Assembly (NCBI GenBank): GCA_965224795.1
Contig: CBDDAE010000001.1
Coordinates: 372,001 to 436,000, forward strand
Origin: NVTR01 sp036480115
Lineage (GTDB): Bacteria; Pseudomonadota; Alphaproteobacteria; Rhodobacterales; Rhodobacteraceae
Reading direction: 5' to 3'
Length of the DNA stretch: 64,000 nt
Shown here: in pieces, positions 7,087 through 15,980 of the stretch
How the letters are laid out: each line of letters starts with the position of its first letter
Numbering within the stretch: position 1 is the stretch's first letter
Made by a program: the position numbers and the translations under genes
Notes under the pieces: model-generated
Told to the model about the DNA's origin: nothing
The model's input: the letters and a program-made list of their open reading frames with translations, nothing else
Database searches by the model: none

Positions 7087-9876
7087 TTAGGACAGGTCAG
7101 GCACCCTGCCAAGGGCATTTTCTATTATTTCAGCTGCGCCCTCGGTTACTGATCGAATTGAACTTCCCAACCCATCAGCATCTGATGCCTCGGTTTCACG
7201 CAACAAAAATGCCAATCCACCTTGGCCGATGTCACTGTCATCCAACGCCGTACCGCTTAACAATCGGGCGGCGGATTGCAATCGCCACATTAAATGATGG
7301 GCATCAAGCAGTTGTTTGGTTTCAACTTGGCTAATCCAACCGATGCGTAATCCTGCCTGCAACTGACCAGCAATATCACGCGACGGCTCCGCTCCAAACA
7401 GGGCTGCCGTTTGTGCCAAAAGTTCAAGATCCTGCATTCGGCCGGGGCCAAGCTTTGCGTCCCAATCCCCCTGTCCCGGCTTAGCTTTGGCCAAGCGATC
7501 ACGCATTTCAATGACATCTTTAAGTACAATCGCACCATCACGTTTAATTTGCAGGATTTTCTGGCGAAAACCTTCAATATCAGCCCCAAGGTCGGGATTT
7601 CCGACCACGGTGCGGGCGCGGGTCAAGGCAAGATGTTCCCAAGTCCAGGCTTCTTCCAACTGGTATGATTTGAACGCCTCAAATGATGTTGCCACCGGGC
7701 CCTGGCGCCCAGAAGGACGCAGGCGCATGTCCACTTCATATAGGCGACCTTCCGACATTTGCGCACTAAGCGCTGTCACCAATGCCTGAGTCAGCCGGGC
7801 AAAATATACCCTTGTAACTAAGGGTCGGCGTCCGTCTGACATTTCAACACCGTCAGGATCGTAGATTACTATCAGGTCCAGATCAGAGGCCGCTGTAAGG
7901 CGCCCGGAGCCAAGCGACCCCATGCCAATAACCACCGCCCCCCGGCCCGGTTGCGGGCCATGTTTGGCTTCAAATTCAGCGCAAACAACTGGCCAGATGG
8001 ATTGCACAACCGCCTGCGCCAAGGCGCCGTATTGGTCTCCGGCTTCATCCGCATCAATCAATCCACGCAAATGGTGAACGCCAATGCGAAAATGCCATTC
8101 CTTCATCAAACGCCGCGTGGCATCCAGTTTGGTTTCGTAGCCATCAACGGCTTCAGTTGCTTGGGAAAACACTTGCATTAGCGCTTTCGGGTTCGGCCAG
8201 GGCGAAAAGAAATCACCACCAATCACCGCATCAAAAACCTGGGCATTGCGTCCCAGATACTGGGCTAGCCTGGGGGCCGTTGCCGCTATATCCACGATCA
8301 GATCGATCAATTGTGGGTTGGCTTCAAACAGCGAAAACACCTGCACGCCGCCGGGCAACCCGGCCAAAAACCCATCAAACTGGATCAACGCCTCATCCGG
8401 TCGCGCGGCTTTTTGCAATCGGTTCAATATTTCTGGTTTCAAGCGTTCGAAAATTTCCACGGCTCGGCTTGAACGAAGTGATGAATAGGTTGGCCATCTG
8501 GCGATAATCTCGACCATTGCCGGTGACAGTTCGACTTTGGACGATTTTCCGTTTCCGGGTGCAAAAAACCCTTCTGTAAGGGTCGACACCCGTTCCAATC
8601 TTTCACCTAAATCCTGGCGCAGCTCTTTCACCTCTCGCCCACAAAGTGCGGCCAAGCGTTCAAACCCTTCTTCCGATTTAGGCAGGTCATGGGTTTGGGC
8701 GTCATTAACCATTTGCAACCGGTGTTCTATTTCGCGGTGCGCTTCGTAATCCAGTTTAAGCTGTTTGGCAGTATCTGCCGGCACCCAGTCCTTTGCAGCC
8801 AACCGGTCCAATCCCGCCAAAGTGGATCGTACCCGCAGGCTTTCGTCGCGCCCGCCTGCAATGATCTGACGGGTTTGGGTGAAAAACTCAATTTCCCTAA
8901 TGCCGCCTGCCCCCAGCTTCATATTGTGCCCTTCTAACACAATCGGCCCATGTAAGCCCTTATGCTCGCGTATTCGCAGGCGCATATCATGGGCGTCCTG
9001 AATGGCGGCAAAATCCAGATGCTTGCGCCAGATGAAAGGTGTCAGCATACTCAGATAATTGTCGCCCGCTATAATATCTCCGGCGCAGACACGCGCCTTG
9101 ATATGGGCAGCCCGTTCCCAGGTACGACCAACACTTTCATAATACTGGGCAGCCGCCTCCATAGACAAACAAACAGGTGTAACCGACGGGTCTGGGCGCA
9201 GTCGTAAATCAGTGCGAAAAACATATCCGTCCCCAGTAAGATCAGATAAAAGCTTGCTCAAACACCGCGTCACCCGGACAAAAGCAGCGCGTGCATCAGC
9301 GTAATCGTCCGGTTCAAACCGAGTTTCATCAAACAGGCAGATCAAATCAATATCTGACGAATAATTTAGCTCATGCGCCCCCATTTTGCCCATGGCCAGC
9401 ACCGCCATTCCACCGGCTGTCTCTTTGTCAGCCTCATCCATTCCGGGCAACTTGCCCCGGTCAATTTCCGCGGCGACCAGCGTTTTCACCCCGCGATCCA
9501 CTGCCAGATCGGCGAAATCAGTCAAAACCCTGGTAACTTGCACCAACGTCCACACCCCGGCCAGATCGGCCAATGCGGTAAGCAATGCCACTTTCCCTTT
9601 GGCACGGCGCAACCCGGCGGCCAATTCAGATGGTTCAAACGAAGCAACCTGTGCCATGATATCGGCAATAGCGTCTTCAGGTGGACCACCTAACACCGTG
9701 CCCAGCCAATCAGATTCACGTTGAATCAAGCTGCATAGATATGGGCTGGATCCACCTGCCCCGCTTAATATCTGTTTCAGCCCCTTGTTCATTCCTTGAA
9801 ACAAAGCACCGGTTTCTAAACCACGCTCAGTATCAAGTGCACGAGGGCTGCGGGCAATGCGGTCAACAAAATTCAT
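7087..9876 (-). CDS. glnE: Bifunctional glutamine synthetase adenylyltransferase/deadenylase
   Basis: A 929-residue protein (E. coli GlnE is about 946) that adenylylates and deadenylylates glutamine synthetase in response to PII state, controlling nitrogen assimilation. Two nucleotidyltransferase domains are visible: one with the SDIDLICLF motif around residue 190 and one with GSGRLTAASDLDLIVIYD around 660-680. Conserved GAGGIREIEFFTQ and LRPSGRQGPVATS segments are also present. The ATG at 9876 is preferred to the upstream TTG at 9903, which adds a Pro-rich extension not expected in the family. It is followed by a small hypothetical gene. Confidence 0.93.
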   Translation of the reverse strand: MNFVDRIARSPRALDTERGLETGALFQGMNKGLKQILSGAGGSSPYLCSLIQRESDWLGTVLGGPPEDAIADIMAQVASFEPSELAAGLRRAKGKVALLTALADLAGVWTLVQVTRVLTDFADLAVDRGVKTLVAAEIDRGKLPGMDEADKETAGGMAVLAMGKMGAHELNYSSDIDLICLFDETRFEPDDYADARAAFVRVTRCLSKLLSDLTGDGYVFRTDLRLRPDPSVTPVCLSMEAAAQYYESVGRTWERAAHIKARVCAGDIIAGDNYLSMLTPFIWRKHLDFAAIQDAHDMRLRIREHKGLHGPIVLEGHNMKLGAGGIREIEFFTQTRQIIAGGRDESLRVRSTLAGLDRLAAKDWVPADTAKQLKLDYEAHREIEHRLQMVNDAQTHDLPKSEEGFERLAALCGREVKELRQDLGERLERVSTLTEGFFAPGNGKSSKVELSPAMVEIIARWPTYSSLRSSRAVEIFERLKPEILNRLQKAARPDEALIQFDGFLAGLPGGVQVFSLFEANPQLIDLIVDIAATAPRLAQYLGRNAQVFDAVIGGDFFSPWPNPKALMQVFSQATEAVDGYETKLDATRRLMKEWHFRIGVHHLRGLIDADEAGDQYGALAQAVVQSIWPVVCAEFEAKHGPQPGRGAVVIGMGSLGSGRLTAASDLDLIVIYDPDGVEMSDGRRPLVTRVYFARLTQALVTALSAQMSEGRLYEVDMRLRPSGRQGPVATSFEAFKSYQLEEAWTWEHLALTRARTVVGNPDLGADIEGFRQKILQIKRDGAIVLKDVIEMRDRLAKAKPGQGDWDAKLGPGRMQDLELLAQTAALFGAEPSRDIAGQLQAGLRIGWISQVETKQLLDAHHLMWRLQSAARLLSGTALDDSDIGQGGLAFLLRETEASDADGLGSSIRSVTEGAAEIIENALGRVPDLS

Positions 9877-10019
9877 AGGCTGACAGTGGGGCGGCGGGCG
9901 CAAAGGGTCAACAGGCCAAGTTGTGTTAGCCCATAACCTACACTATATTTTCTATCGCATCCCAAATTCAAACAACGTTATTTCGGATAACCTATTGTTT
10001 TTGTTAAATTATCTATAAT

Positions 10020-10098
10020 AATGTAAAAAACATTCACATTAAGTCTTGAAACTTCGGCTTGGGAAGGCAATCTATGTAATGTGAAAGGCATTCACATT
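10020..10098. promoter_or_regulatory. Twin 21-bp palindromic sites before the DUF2852 genes
   Basis: Two copies of an inverted repeat precede the gene at 10127. The right site (10078-10098) is a perfect AATGTGAA-N5-TTCACATT; the left site (10020-10040) is AATGTAAA-N5-TTCACATT with one mismatch. Their starts are 58 bases apart and the right copy ends 28 bases before the start codon. This layout fits a dimeric repressor or activator bound at two operators. The spacing differs from the CRP/FNR pattern (TGTGA-N6-TCACA would need one base less), so I do not name the factor. Confidence 0.6.
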
Positions 10099-10126
10099 GA
10101 TAGAAACCTAAAAATGGAGCACCCAA

Positions 10127-10549
10127 ATGAGCAACGTCGCCACATGGCCTAACCAAGCTGAATCCTGGCTTGATGATCGCGGCAAAGGCGCCTGGATCGC
10201 AGCTATGGTCCTTGGCTTTGTTTTTGTATGGCCCGTTGGCCTTGCCCTTCTGGCCTATATGATCTGGAGTAAACGTATGTTTTCTGGCAATTGCGCAAAG
10301 CGCAGAACCCACCACATGTCCCGTCGCGGCCGTAACGCCGCATTCAAATCCTCTGGCAATATGGCGTTTGACGCCTATAAAACGGACACTTTGCACCGGC
10401 TAGAAGAAGAGCAGGCAAACTTTGAAGATTTTCTGCAAAGACTGCGCGAAAGCAAAGACAAAGCAGAGTTTGACGATTTCATGGATAATCGCGCCAAACA
10501 GGCCCGTGAAACCAAAGGAACCGATGAAGAAGTAGAATCCGAAGCTTAA
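10127..10549 (+). CDS. DUF2852 family membrane protein (first copy)
   Basis: A 140-residue protein with one strong hydrophobic segment (about residues 20-47) preceded by the RGKGAWIA motif and ending in AYMIWSKRM, which I recognise as the DUF2852 pattern. The cytoplasmic C-terminal part contains a predicted helix, FDAYKTDTLHRLEEEQ...FEDFLQRL...EFDDFMDNR, that recurs almost unchanged in the next gene. GGAG lies before the ATG. It is the first gene after the twin palindromes and is followed by a hairpin and the second copy. Function unknown; a role in envelope stress has been guessed for similar genes but nothing here shows it. Confidence 0.8.
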   Translation: MSNVATWPNQAESWLDDRGKGAWIAAMVLGFVFVWPVGLALLAYMIWSKRMFSGNCAKRRTHHMSRRGRNAAFKSSGNMAFDAYKTDTLHRLEEEQANFEDFLQRLRESKDKAEFDDFMDNRAKQARETKGTDEEVESEA

Positions 10550-10582
10550 AACCGGACAAAACAATCTTCACCAACAAACCTA

Positions 10583-10606
10583 TGGGCCGGCCATTTGGCT
10601 GGCCCA
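10583..10606 (+). terminator. Intercistronic hairpin between the two DUF2852 genes
   Basis: An 11-bp stem (TGGGCCGGCCA against TGGCTGGCCCA, one G-T wobble) closes a 2-4 base loop. There is no run of T after it, so it is more likely an mRNA stabiliser or partial attenuator than a full terminator, perhaps setting the ratio between the two paralogues. Confidence 0.45.
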
Positions 10607-10626
10607 GACGCCACAGGGAGACAAAT

Positions 10627-11127
10627 ATGAACACCACAACATTCTCTAATTTCTCAGACAACCTGCGCCCCAACAAAACTGCCACATACTCACGGCAAAA
10701 CGAACCACATTTGGTGGTTCAAATACTTAGTGTAATTGCGTTCGGCGTGTTCAGCATTGTGGCCATTTCCCTTGCTTTTGCGACTTTTTGGGTTGCCGGG
10801 TTGGTCTTAGCAATTGTGATCGCAACGACTTGGGCGCGCACCCGAACATTTGGCGGTCAGCGTAGTAACCCGGACACAACTGCCGATTATTCGATCGACG
10901 AACTGGCGCCGACAATTTCCCCCATGCGGTCCTCTGGAAATTCCAGCTTTGACGCCTATCGCAGTGAAATGCTGCAACGTTTGGAACAGGAAAACCTGGA
11001 ATTCAGAGATTTTCTGACCCGCCTAAGTGAAGCCAGCGATGCAAAAGAGTTTGACCAATTCATGGATGACCGTGCTGCAAAAGCTAAGATTAGTAGTGCT
11101 GTTCCCAAAATTAAGATTAAATCCTGA
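10627..11127 (+). CDS. DUF2852-related membrane protein (second copy)
   Basis: A 166-residue protein with two closely spaced hydrophobic segments (about 34-65) and a C-terminal module FDAYRSEMLQRLEQEN...FRDFLTRL...EFDQFMDDRAAKAK that closely matches the end of the preceding protein. The N-terminal half is less conserved, so the pair looks like an old tandem duplication in which the C-terminal helix is under stronger constraint. GGGAG precedes the ATG at 10627 and decides the start. It belongs to the same operon as its paralogue and probably the RDD gene 39 bases downstream. Confidence 0.7.
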   Translation: MNTTTFSNFSDNLRPNKTATYSRQNEPHLVVQILSVIAFGVFSIVAISLAFATFWVAGLVLAIVIATTWARTRTFGGQRSNPDTTADYSIDELAPTISPMRSSGNSSFDAYRSEMLQRLEQENLEFRDFLTRLSEASDAKEFDQFMDDRAAKAKISSAVPKIKIKS

Positions 11128-11166
11128 CCCACTTTACACCAACCAATATTTGAAAGGCTGAAAAAG

Positions 11167-11622
11167 ATGACGACGCTGGACACAAATACCCATTTTCCAG
11201 ACCCTATTACACACCGTGAATTTTATGCTGATGTCACCACTAAAAGGTTAGTCGCTTTCTTCATTGATTCAATTTTGATTACGGCGATTGCCTTGGCGTT
11301 GGCCACATTAACGGCCTTCCTTGCCCTGTTGTTCTTCGGGTTCTTAAGCATGATCGTCGGACTAATTTACCGAAGCGTTTCCCTATCCAACAGCTCCGCC
11401 ACACCTGGCATGCGCATGATGGGCATCGAATTTCGTACCCACCAGGGTGAAAAGCTAAGCTCTGGCATGGCCATCGCACACACCATTTTGTTCACTTTGT
11501 CCTTTTCCATGGTACTGCCCCAGGTCATTTCAATCATTTTGATACTGACCACATCCAAGGGCCAAAGCTTGAATGATATGCTGCTGGGCACTGCTATAAT
11601 TAATAAATCGGCCATGAATTAG
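11167..11622 (+). CDS. RDD-family membrane protein
   Basis: A 151-residue protein with three or four hydrophobic helices. The N-terminal TTKRLVAFFIDSILI matches the Arg-Asp-Asp type start of RDD proteins, with R then D in the first helix, and the later SATPGMRMMGIE motif (G-M-R/K-hydrophobic) and SLNDMLLGT (usually D-x-x-xGT) complete the pattern. RDD proteins are small integral membrane proteins, some linked to ion or osmotic homeostasis. It is close behind the DUF2852 pair. A gap of 115 bases separates it from bpt. Confidence 0.8.
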   Translation: MTTLDTNTHFPDPITHREFYADVTTKRLVAFFIDSILITAIALALATLTAFLALLFFGFLSMIVGLIYRSVSLSNSSATPGMRMMGIEFRTHQGEKLSSGMAIAHTILFTLSFSMVLPQVISIILILTTSKGQSLNDMLLGTAIINKSAMN

Positions 11623-11737
11623 AGATTTTAACGTCATTTACACAGAATTGTCCCTAAATTTGGATTGCCAAAACTGAGGGCTTGGCCTGTGCAAATCCTG
11701 TTGGTAACGTAACTTTAGACCAACAACATAAAAGCAT

Positions 11738-12571
11738 ATGCGCCACACTTTACCAATAGCGCCCCAATTCTATGTGACGGCACCGCAACCCTGCCCATAT
11801 TTGGACGGGCGGATGGAACGTAAGCTGTTCACTGCACTGCAGGGCGAACATGCCATCAAGCTAAATGATGCGTTATCAAAACAAGGGTTTCGCCGCTCTC
11901 AAAACGTGCTGTATCGGCCCAGTTGTTCGGAATGTTCAGCCTGTTTGTCAGCCCGGGTGCGAGTGGCAGATTTCACCCCCAGTAAAAGCCAGCGCCGCGC
12001 TTTACGCCGCAACGGTCATCTGACACGTGACGCGATCTCACCTTGGGCCGCCGAAGATCAGTTTGAATTGTTTCGCAAGTATCTGGAAAGCCGTCACGCC
12101 GAGGGCGGCATGGCCGACATGGATATTTTTGAATTCGCCGCCATGATCGAAGAAACCCCGATCCGCAGTCGTGTAATTGAATACACCGCCCCTGCTACAG
12201 TTGATCAGGCTCGTGAACTTGCCGCAGTCTGTCTGACTGATGTGTTAGATGACGGGCTGTCGATGGTCTATTCGTTCTTTGATCCAGCCCGCAACCGCGA
12301 CAGTCTGGGAACTTATATTATTCTGGATCACATCCGTATCGCCCGCGAGGCAGGGCTGCCCTACGTCTATCTGGGTTACTGGGTTCCCGGCAGCCCCAAG
12401 ATGGATTACAAAGCCCGGTTTTCTGCCCTTGAGATTTATCACAAGGGCAAATGGTGTAATCTGAAAGATGTTGAAAGAGCAGTCGAAGATACCCATCCTC
12501 TGGCCACAGATCCCATCGCCGAGCAGGTTGCCAATATCAGCCTACCAGATACCCGACCCACCAGCCTCTAG
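11738..12571 (+). CDS. bpt: Aspartate/glutamate leucyltransferase (N-end rule)
   Basis: A 277-residue protein of the bacterial Ate1-like transferase family. It adds Leu to proteins with N-terminal Asp or Glu, marking them for ClpS/ClpAP. Diagnostic segments are CPYLDGRMERKLFT, the RPSCSECSAC cysteine cluster, SRHAEGGMADMD, YSFFDPA, LGTYIILDHI and YLGYWVPGSPKMDYKARF. The length and motif order fit full-length Bpt. It ends 45 bases from the convergent TRAP permease gene; a weak hairpin with a T-rich tail lies near 12582-12612. Confidence 0.93.
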   Translation: MRHTLPIAPQFYVTAPQPCPYLDGRMERKLFTALQGEHAIKLNDALSKQGFRRSQNVLYRPSCSECSACLSARVRVADFTPSKSQRRALRRNGHLTRDAISPWAAEDQFELFRKYLESRHAEGGMADMDIFEFAAMIEETPIRSRVIEYTAPATVDQARELAAVCLTDVLDDGLSMVYSFFDPARNRDSLGTYIILDHIRIAREAGLPYVYLGYWVPGSPKMDYKARFSALEIYHKGKWCNLKDVERAVEDTHPLATDPIAEQVANISLPDTRPTSL

Positions 12572-12616
12572 TCAGGTTAAGGACTGGCCGCACCAGCCCG
12601 CTTTGGTATTTTTAGA

Positions 12617-14971
12617 TTAGTGCCCAATCAATGACGGAACAATCGTCACCACGCCTGGCACCATCCACAGGAACGCCAGTGCCAACACCTGAATGATCAC
12701 AAACGGAATAACCCCGCGGTAGATATGCCCCGTGGTCACCGATGGTGGCGCCACCCCGCGCAGATAGAACAGCGCAAAGCCAAAGGGCGGGGTCAGGAAC
12801 GATGTCTGCAGGTTAATTGCGATCATGATGGTTACCCATTTCGGGTCCATCGTGCCACCATAGATCACCGGGCCGACAATTGGGATCACGATGTAGATGA
12901 TCTCAAGAAAATCCAACACAAAGCCCAGGAAAAACAGCACCGCCATGACGATCAGAAACACCACCCATTCCTGATCAAAGCTGCGCAGGAAGTCCTGAAT
13001 ATAGTTTTCACCGCCAAAGGAAATCACCACAAGGTTCAGCACCTGCGACCCAATCAGGATGGTAAACACCATACTGGTCACTTTGGCCGTTTCACGCACA
13101 ACTGGGCGCATCACACCGGTTCGATACAAAACCCATACGCTGAACAATATTCCAAACATCGCAAAGTGATAGGCAATCTGCGCCGCGATAAAGGCCGCCC
13201 ATTCTTCCCAAAGCACAACTTCGCGCCCGACACGAAGGTCAAAGTTGATGCCGATCAGGATCATGATCACAATGGAAAACGCCGCGAACAGAACCAGACG
13301 ACTGGCCCCGTTCTCTTCCTGCAACTTGCGGTAAGCCGCCAGCATTATTGCGCCACCCGCCCCCAATGCCGCAGCCGGCGTGGGGTTGGTTATCCCCCCC
13401 AATATTGAACCCAACACCGCAATGATCAGCACCAGAGGCGGAAACACCACCCGGATCACATCATTTCGCCCCAGTATTTGCGCTCCGTACCGGCAACCAT
13501 ACAACGCCAATGCGGCAGGGAGCGCCAGTATCACCACCAGCTTGCCGGATGAATCGTCAGGGCCAATCAGCAGCATGTCGGCGATAAGCCCAAGAACGAC
13601 ACCGGCCCCGCCAATCAACAGTGGACGCGGATCAGAAGCCATTGAAACGCCACGGGCAAAGGCCAGCGTAATCCCCATCAGGATAAACAGGATCAAAACG
13701 CCCGTTCCCAAAGGGGCCGCGTTAGCAATATTTTCCAGACGGGTTTGGATTTTGTCTTCTTCGCTAAGGGCCACGCTTTGCTGTACGGTGCCAGCTTCCA
13801 TAATAGCTGCTTGTTCAGCAACAGCGATGTCCCAGTTTTCCTGTCCGTGTAACTCAATCATCGAGGCCTGACATTCACTTGACACATTGGTGCGCAAGGA
13901 TGCCGCTGCCCCCACATCGGAAAAACTATCAACCCTTATGCTTTGGTCGCCAGCCACATCCACATAGGCGGAAAAAACTCCGGCGGCGATGATGCCAAGG
14001 GGCACCAAAACCAGCCAGCGCACGGCGTGACGCCCATTAATTAGCTCTGCACCTTCACGGGGCTCAACCACCACAGGTGGCGCTTTATCGGGGTTGGCCA
14101 TGGCGTAACCAAAAGCATACAGCCCATAGAATATTGCCAGCATGATCCCCGGCAAAACTGCCGCCTGAAACAACGTGCCTACGGACAGCACAGCCGCCTG
14201 CCCCAGATAGGACAGCGCATCGGTACAGCCAGCCGCCTGCGCCCGGGTTTCCTGGGCGGCTGCATAAAGATCACCCGCCAACGTGCCCAACAGCACAATC
14301 ACGATAGAAGGCGGAATGATTTGCCCCAGCGTGCCAGATGCCGCAATCACCCCGGTGGACAATTCTGGCGAATAGCCATTGCGCAACATTGTGGGCAAGC
14401 TAAGCAACCCCATGGTCACAACAGTCGCGCCGACAATACCGGTAGAAGCAGCCAGAAACGCACCCACAACCACAACCGACACAGCCAAACCGCCCGGCAA
14501 CGGGCCAAAAACCCGTGCCATTGTAGTCAACAGATCATCGGCAATTTTGGATCGTTCCAGCGTGATGCCCATCAGCACAAACATCAGCACCGCCAGCAAT
14601 GTCTCAATAGATTGACCCGCCAACACGCGCTCATTCATGCGGTTAACAATAAAGGAAATGTTGCGATTCAGCGCTTTTTCCCAGCCGCCGTCAAATATCG
14701 GTTCCGCCAGCTGCGGCAGTTCCGGGTATCGGAACACCGAGATATTTAGCGGGTTCACCCCCGAATTTACCAGGTCGCGGTAAGCCGTACTTCCAGCATC
14801 CACTGCATGGTGGATCATCAGCCCGGCGCTATCCAGTGCAGCCAGAATGCCGAAGGCAAATATCCCGGCTCCGCCAATGGCAAAGGCCACCGGAAACCCG
14901 GACAGAATACCTGCAAACAGACTTAGAAATACAATGATCAGGCCGGTTTCGACGCCATCAAGTCCAAACAT
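12617..14971 (-). CDS. dctM: TRAP transporter large permease (DctM), long form
   Basis: A 784-residue membrane protein. The N-terminal FLSLFAGILSGFPVAFAIGGAG, the ETLLAVLMFVLMGITLERS helix, GAFLAASTGIVGATVVTMGLLSLP and SGTLGQIIPPSIVIVLLG are standard DctM elements, and the C-terminal half again has LDFLEIIYIVIPIVGPV and FLTPPFGFALFYLRG. Normal DctM proteins are about 430 residues; here extra segments separate the conserved halves (about residues 55-110 and about 225-540, the latter with additional membrane helices and a soluble loop). Such long forms occur with TakP-type systems. It forms the Na+-driven channel with DctQ. It is the last gene of the dctP-dctQ-dctM operon. Confidence 0.88.
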   Translation of the reverse strand: MFGLDGVETGLIIVFLSLFAGILSGFPVAFAIGGAGIFAFGILAALDSAGLMIHHAVDAGSTAYRDLVNSGVNPLNISVFRYPELPQLAEPIFDGGWEKALNRNISFIVNRMNERVLAGQSIETLLAVLMFVLMGITLERSKIADDLLTTMARVFGPLPGGLAVSVVVVGAFLAASTGIVGATVVTMGLLSLPTMLRNGYSPELSTGVIAASGTLGQIIPPSIVIVLLGTLAGDLYAAAQETRAQAAGCTDALSYLGQAAVLSVGTLFQAAVLPGIMLAIFYGLYAFGYAMANPDKAPPVVVEPREGAELINGRHAVRWLVLVPLGIIAAGVFSAYVDVAGDQSIRVDSFSDVGAAASLRTNVSSECQASMIELHGQENWDIAVAEQAAIMEAGTVQQSVALSEEDKIQTRLENIANAAPLGTGVLILFILMGITLAFARGVSMASDPRPLLIGGAGVVLGLIADMLLIGPDDSSGKLVVILALPAALALYGCRYGAQILGRNDVIRVVFPPLVLIIAVLGSILGGITNPTPAAALGAGGAIMLAAYRKLQEENGASRLVLFAAFSIVIMILIGINFDLRVGREVVLWEEWAAFIAAQIAYHFAMFGILFSVWVLYRTGVMRPVVRETAKVTSMVFTILIGSQVLNLVVISFGGENYIQDFLRSFDQEWVVFLIVMAVLFFLGFVLDFLEIIYIVIPIVGPVIYGGTMDPKWVTIMIAINLQTSFLTPPFGFALFYLRGVAPPSVTTGHIYRGVIPFVIIQVLALAFLWMVPGVVTIVPSLIGH

Positions 14972-14989
14972 TATTTGTGCCCAACCATA

Positions 14990-15883
14990 TTAGTGTACAC
15001 CTTCAAAGGCTTCTTCACCTTCGCCAAGACTATCCTTGACCAGGTATTTGTTTTCGCTGGCTTCACCCTCTTTCCATTCCAGATAAGAGCGGTAGAAAAA
15101 AGCGACGGCCTGCAAATACAGCATCAAAACAAAGCTCAGCAACAGCACTTTGAACAGAAAATAAGCGTCAAACCCATTTGGTGAAAAACCGATGGTTTCC
15201 ACATTCCACTTCACGACCTTTGATTTGCGCAGCAAAAGTTCCAGCTTGTCTGAAGCGGAGACTTTCGGCGTTATCAAGTGTCGCCACAGGAAAAACCAGG
15301 CGTAAAGCCAGATCAGTGTGGCCATGGGCAACATGAAAAACAGTGACCCGAACATGTCGATCACTTTCTTGGTGCGAAATTTCACTTTGGCATAGACCAG
15401 ATCGACCCGCACATGGCCGCCCTGCACGAACGTGTAGGACATGCACAGGCAGACAATAATAGCATTATAAAGTTTCAGCTCTTCGCCAAACCAGCTTAGG
15501 TCGCGGGTGAAATCCATGCCCACTGGGCCAATGGTAATCTCGGCAACCCGAAACACCCTCTGCAAAAATACGATCATAATCTGTTGCAAGACCATGAATA
15601 TCCCGGCCCAGGCAAAGAAACGGCCAACATTGTTTGAAATGCCTTCCAGCCCGCGCACCATGGCCCACATGAACTTATTTCGCCACATGCCGATGGCGGT
15701 CACGATGATGAAGATCAGCAATGCCGCAAAGAAAAATTCCTGGCTGGCACCATAATAAATGAACCGCATCATCGATTCTTTATTGGACCAATCCAGCCAT
15801 GTCCCCAAATGGGTCAATGCATAACCGATGTTGTAAAATGCTTGCAAAAGGCTCGTAAAGAACCAGACAACCCCGTCAGCCAT
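14990..15883 (-). CDS. dctQ: TRAP transporter small permease (DctQ), long form
   Basis: A 297-residue membrane protein, larger than the usual 160-200 residues of DctQ. Several membrane helices are visible, including NVGRFFAWAGIFMVLQQIMIVFLQRVF and the canonical GGHVRVDLVYAKV segment of the family. It partners DctM in the TRAP complex. GGGAG precedes the ATG at 15883. It lies 18 bases before dctM and after the terminator-like hairpin that follows dctP. Confidence 0.85.
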   Translation of the reverse strand: MADGVVWFFTSLLQAFYNIGYALTHLGTWLDWSNKESMMRFIYYGASQEFFFAALLIFIIVTAIGMWRNKFMWAMVRGLEGISNNVGRFFAWAGIFMVLQQIMIVFLQRVFRVAEITIGPVGMDFTRDLSWFGEELKLYNAIIVCLCMSYTFVQGGHVRVDLVYAKVKFRTKKVIDMFGSLFFMLPMATLIWLYAWFFLWRHLITPKVSASDKLELLLRKSKVVKWNVETIGFSPNGFDAYFLFKVLLLSFVLMLYLQAVAFFYRSYLEWKEGEASENKYLVKDSLGEGEEAFEGVH

Positions 15884-15926
15884 TATGACTCCCTGTGCCC
15901 GATCATTTGAACGTCAGGCATTAGAT

Positions 15927-15963
15927 AAAATGACGGCCCCAGCAATTGCTGACGGGGCCGTCA
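15927..15963 (-). terminator. Rho-independent terminator after dctP
   Basis: Read on the minus strand, a perfect 10-bp stem (TGACGGCCCC, pairing 15954-15963 with 15931-15940) encloses a 13-base loop and is followed at once by TTTT. It lies between dctP and dctQ, so partial readthrough would give the usual excess of binding protein over permease. Confidence 0.75.
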
Positions 15964-15980
15964 GTAGTTTTCAGGCTGCT

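Noticed and set aside
9877..9903. Extended glnE start at 9903
   Set aside because: The codon is TTG and the extra residues are Pro/His-rich; ATG 9876 is preferred.
10078..10098. CRP/FNR-type site before DUF2852
   Set aside because: The TGTGA/TCACA halves are 7 bases apart instead of 6, and the symmetric extension AATGTGAA differs from CRP sites.
12725..14749. Long open frames on the plus strand (up to 227 residues) opposite dctM
   Set aside because: They are His/Arg/Pro-rich shadows of a clear membrane-protein gene on the other strand, lack ribosome-binding sites and show no family motif.
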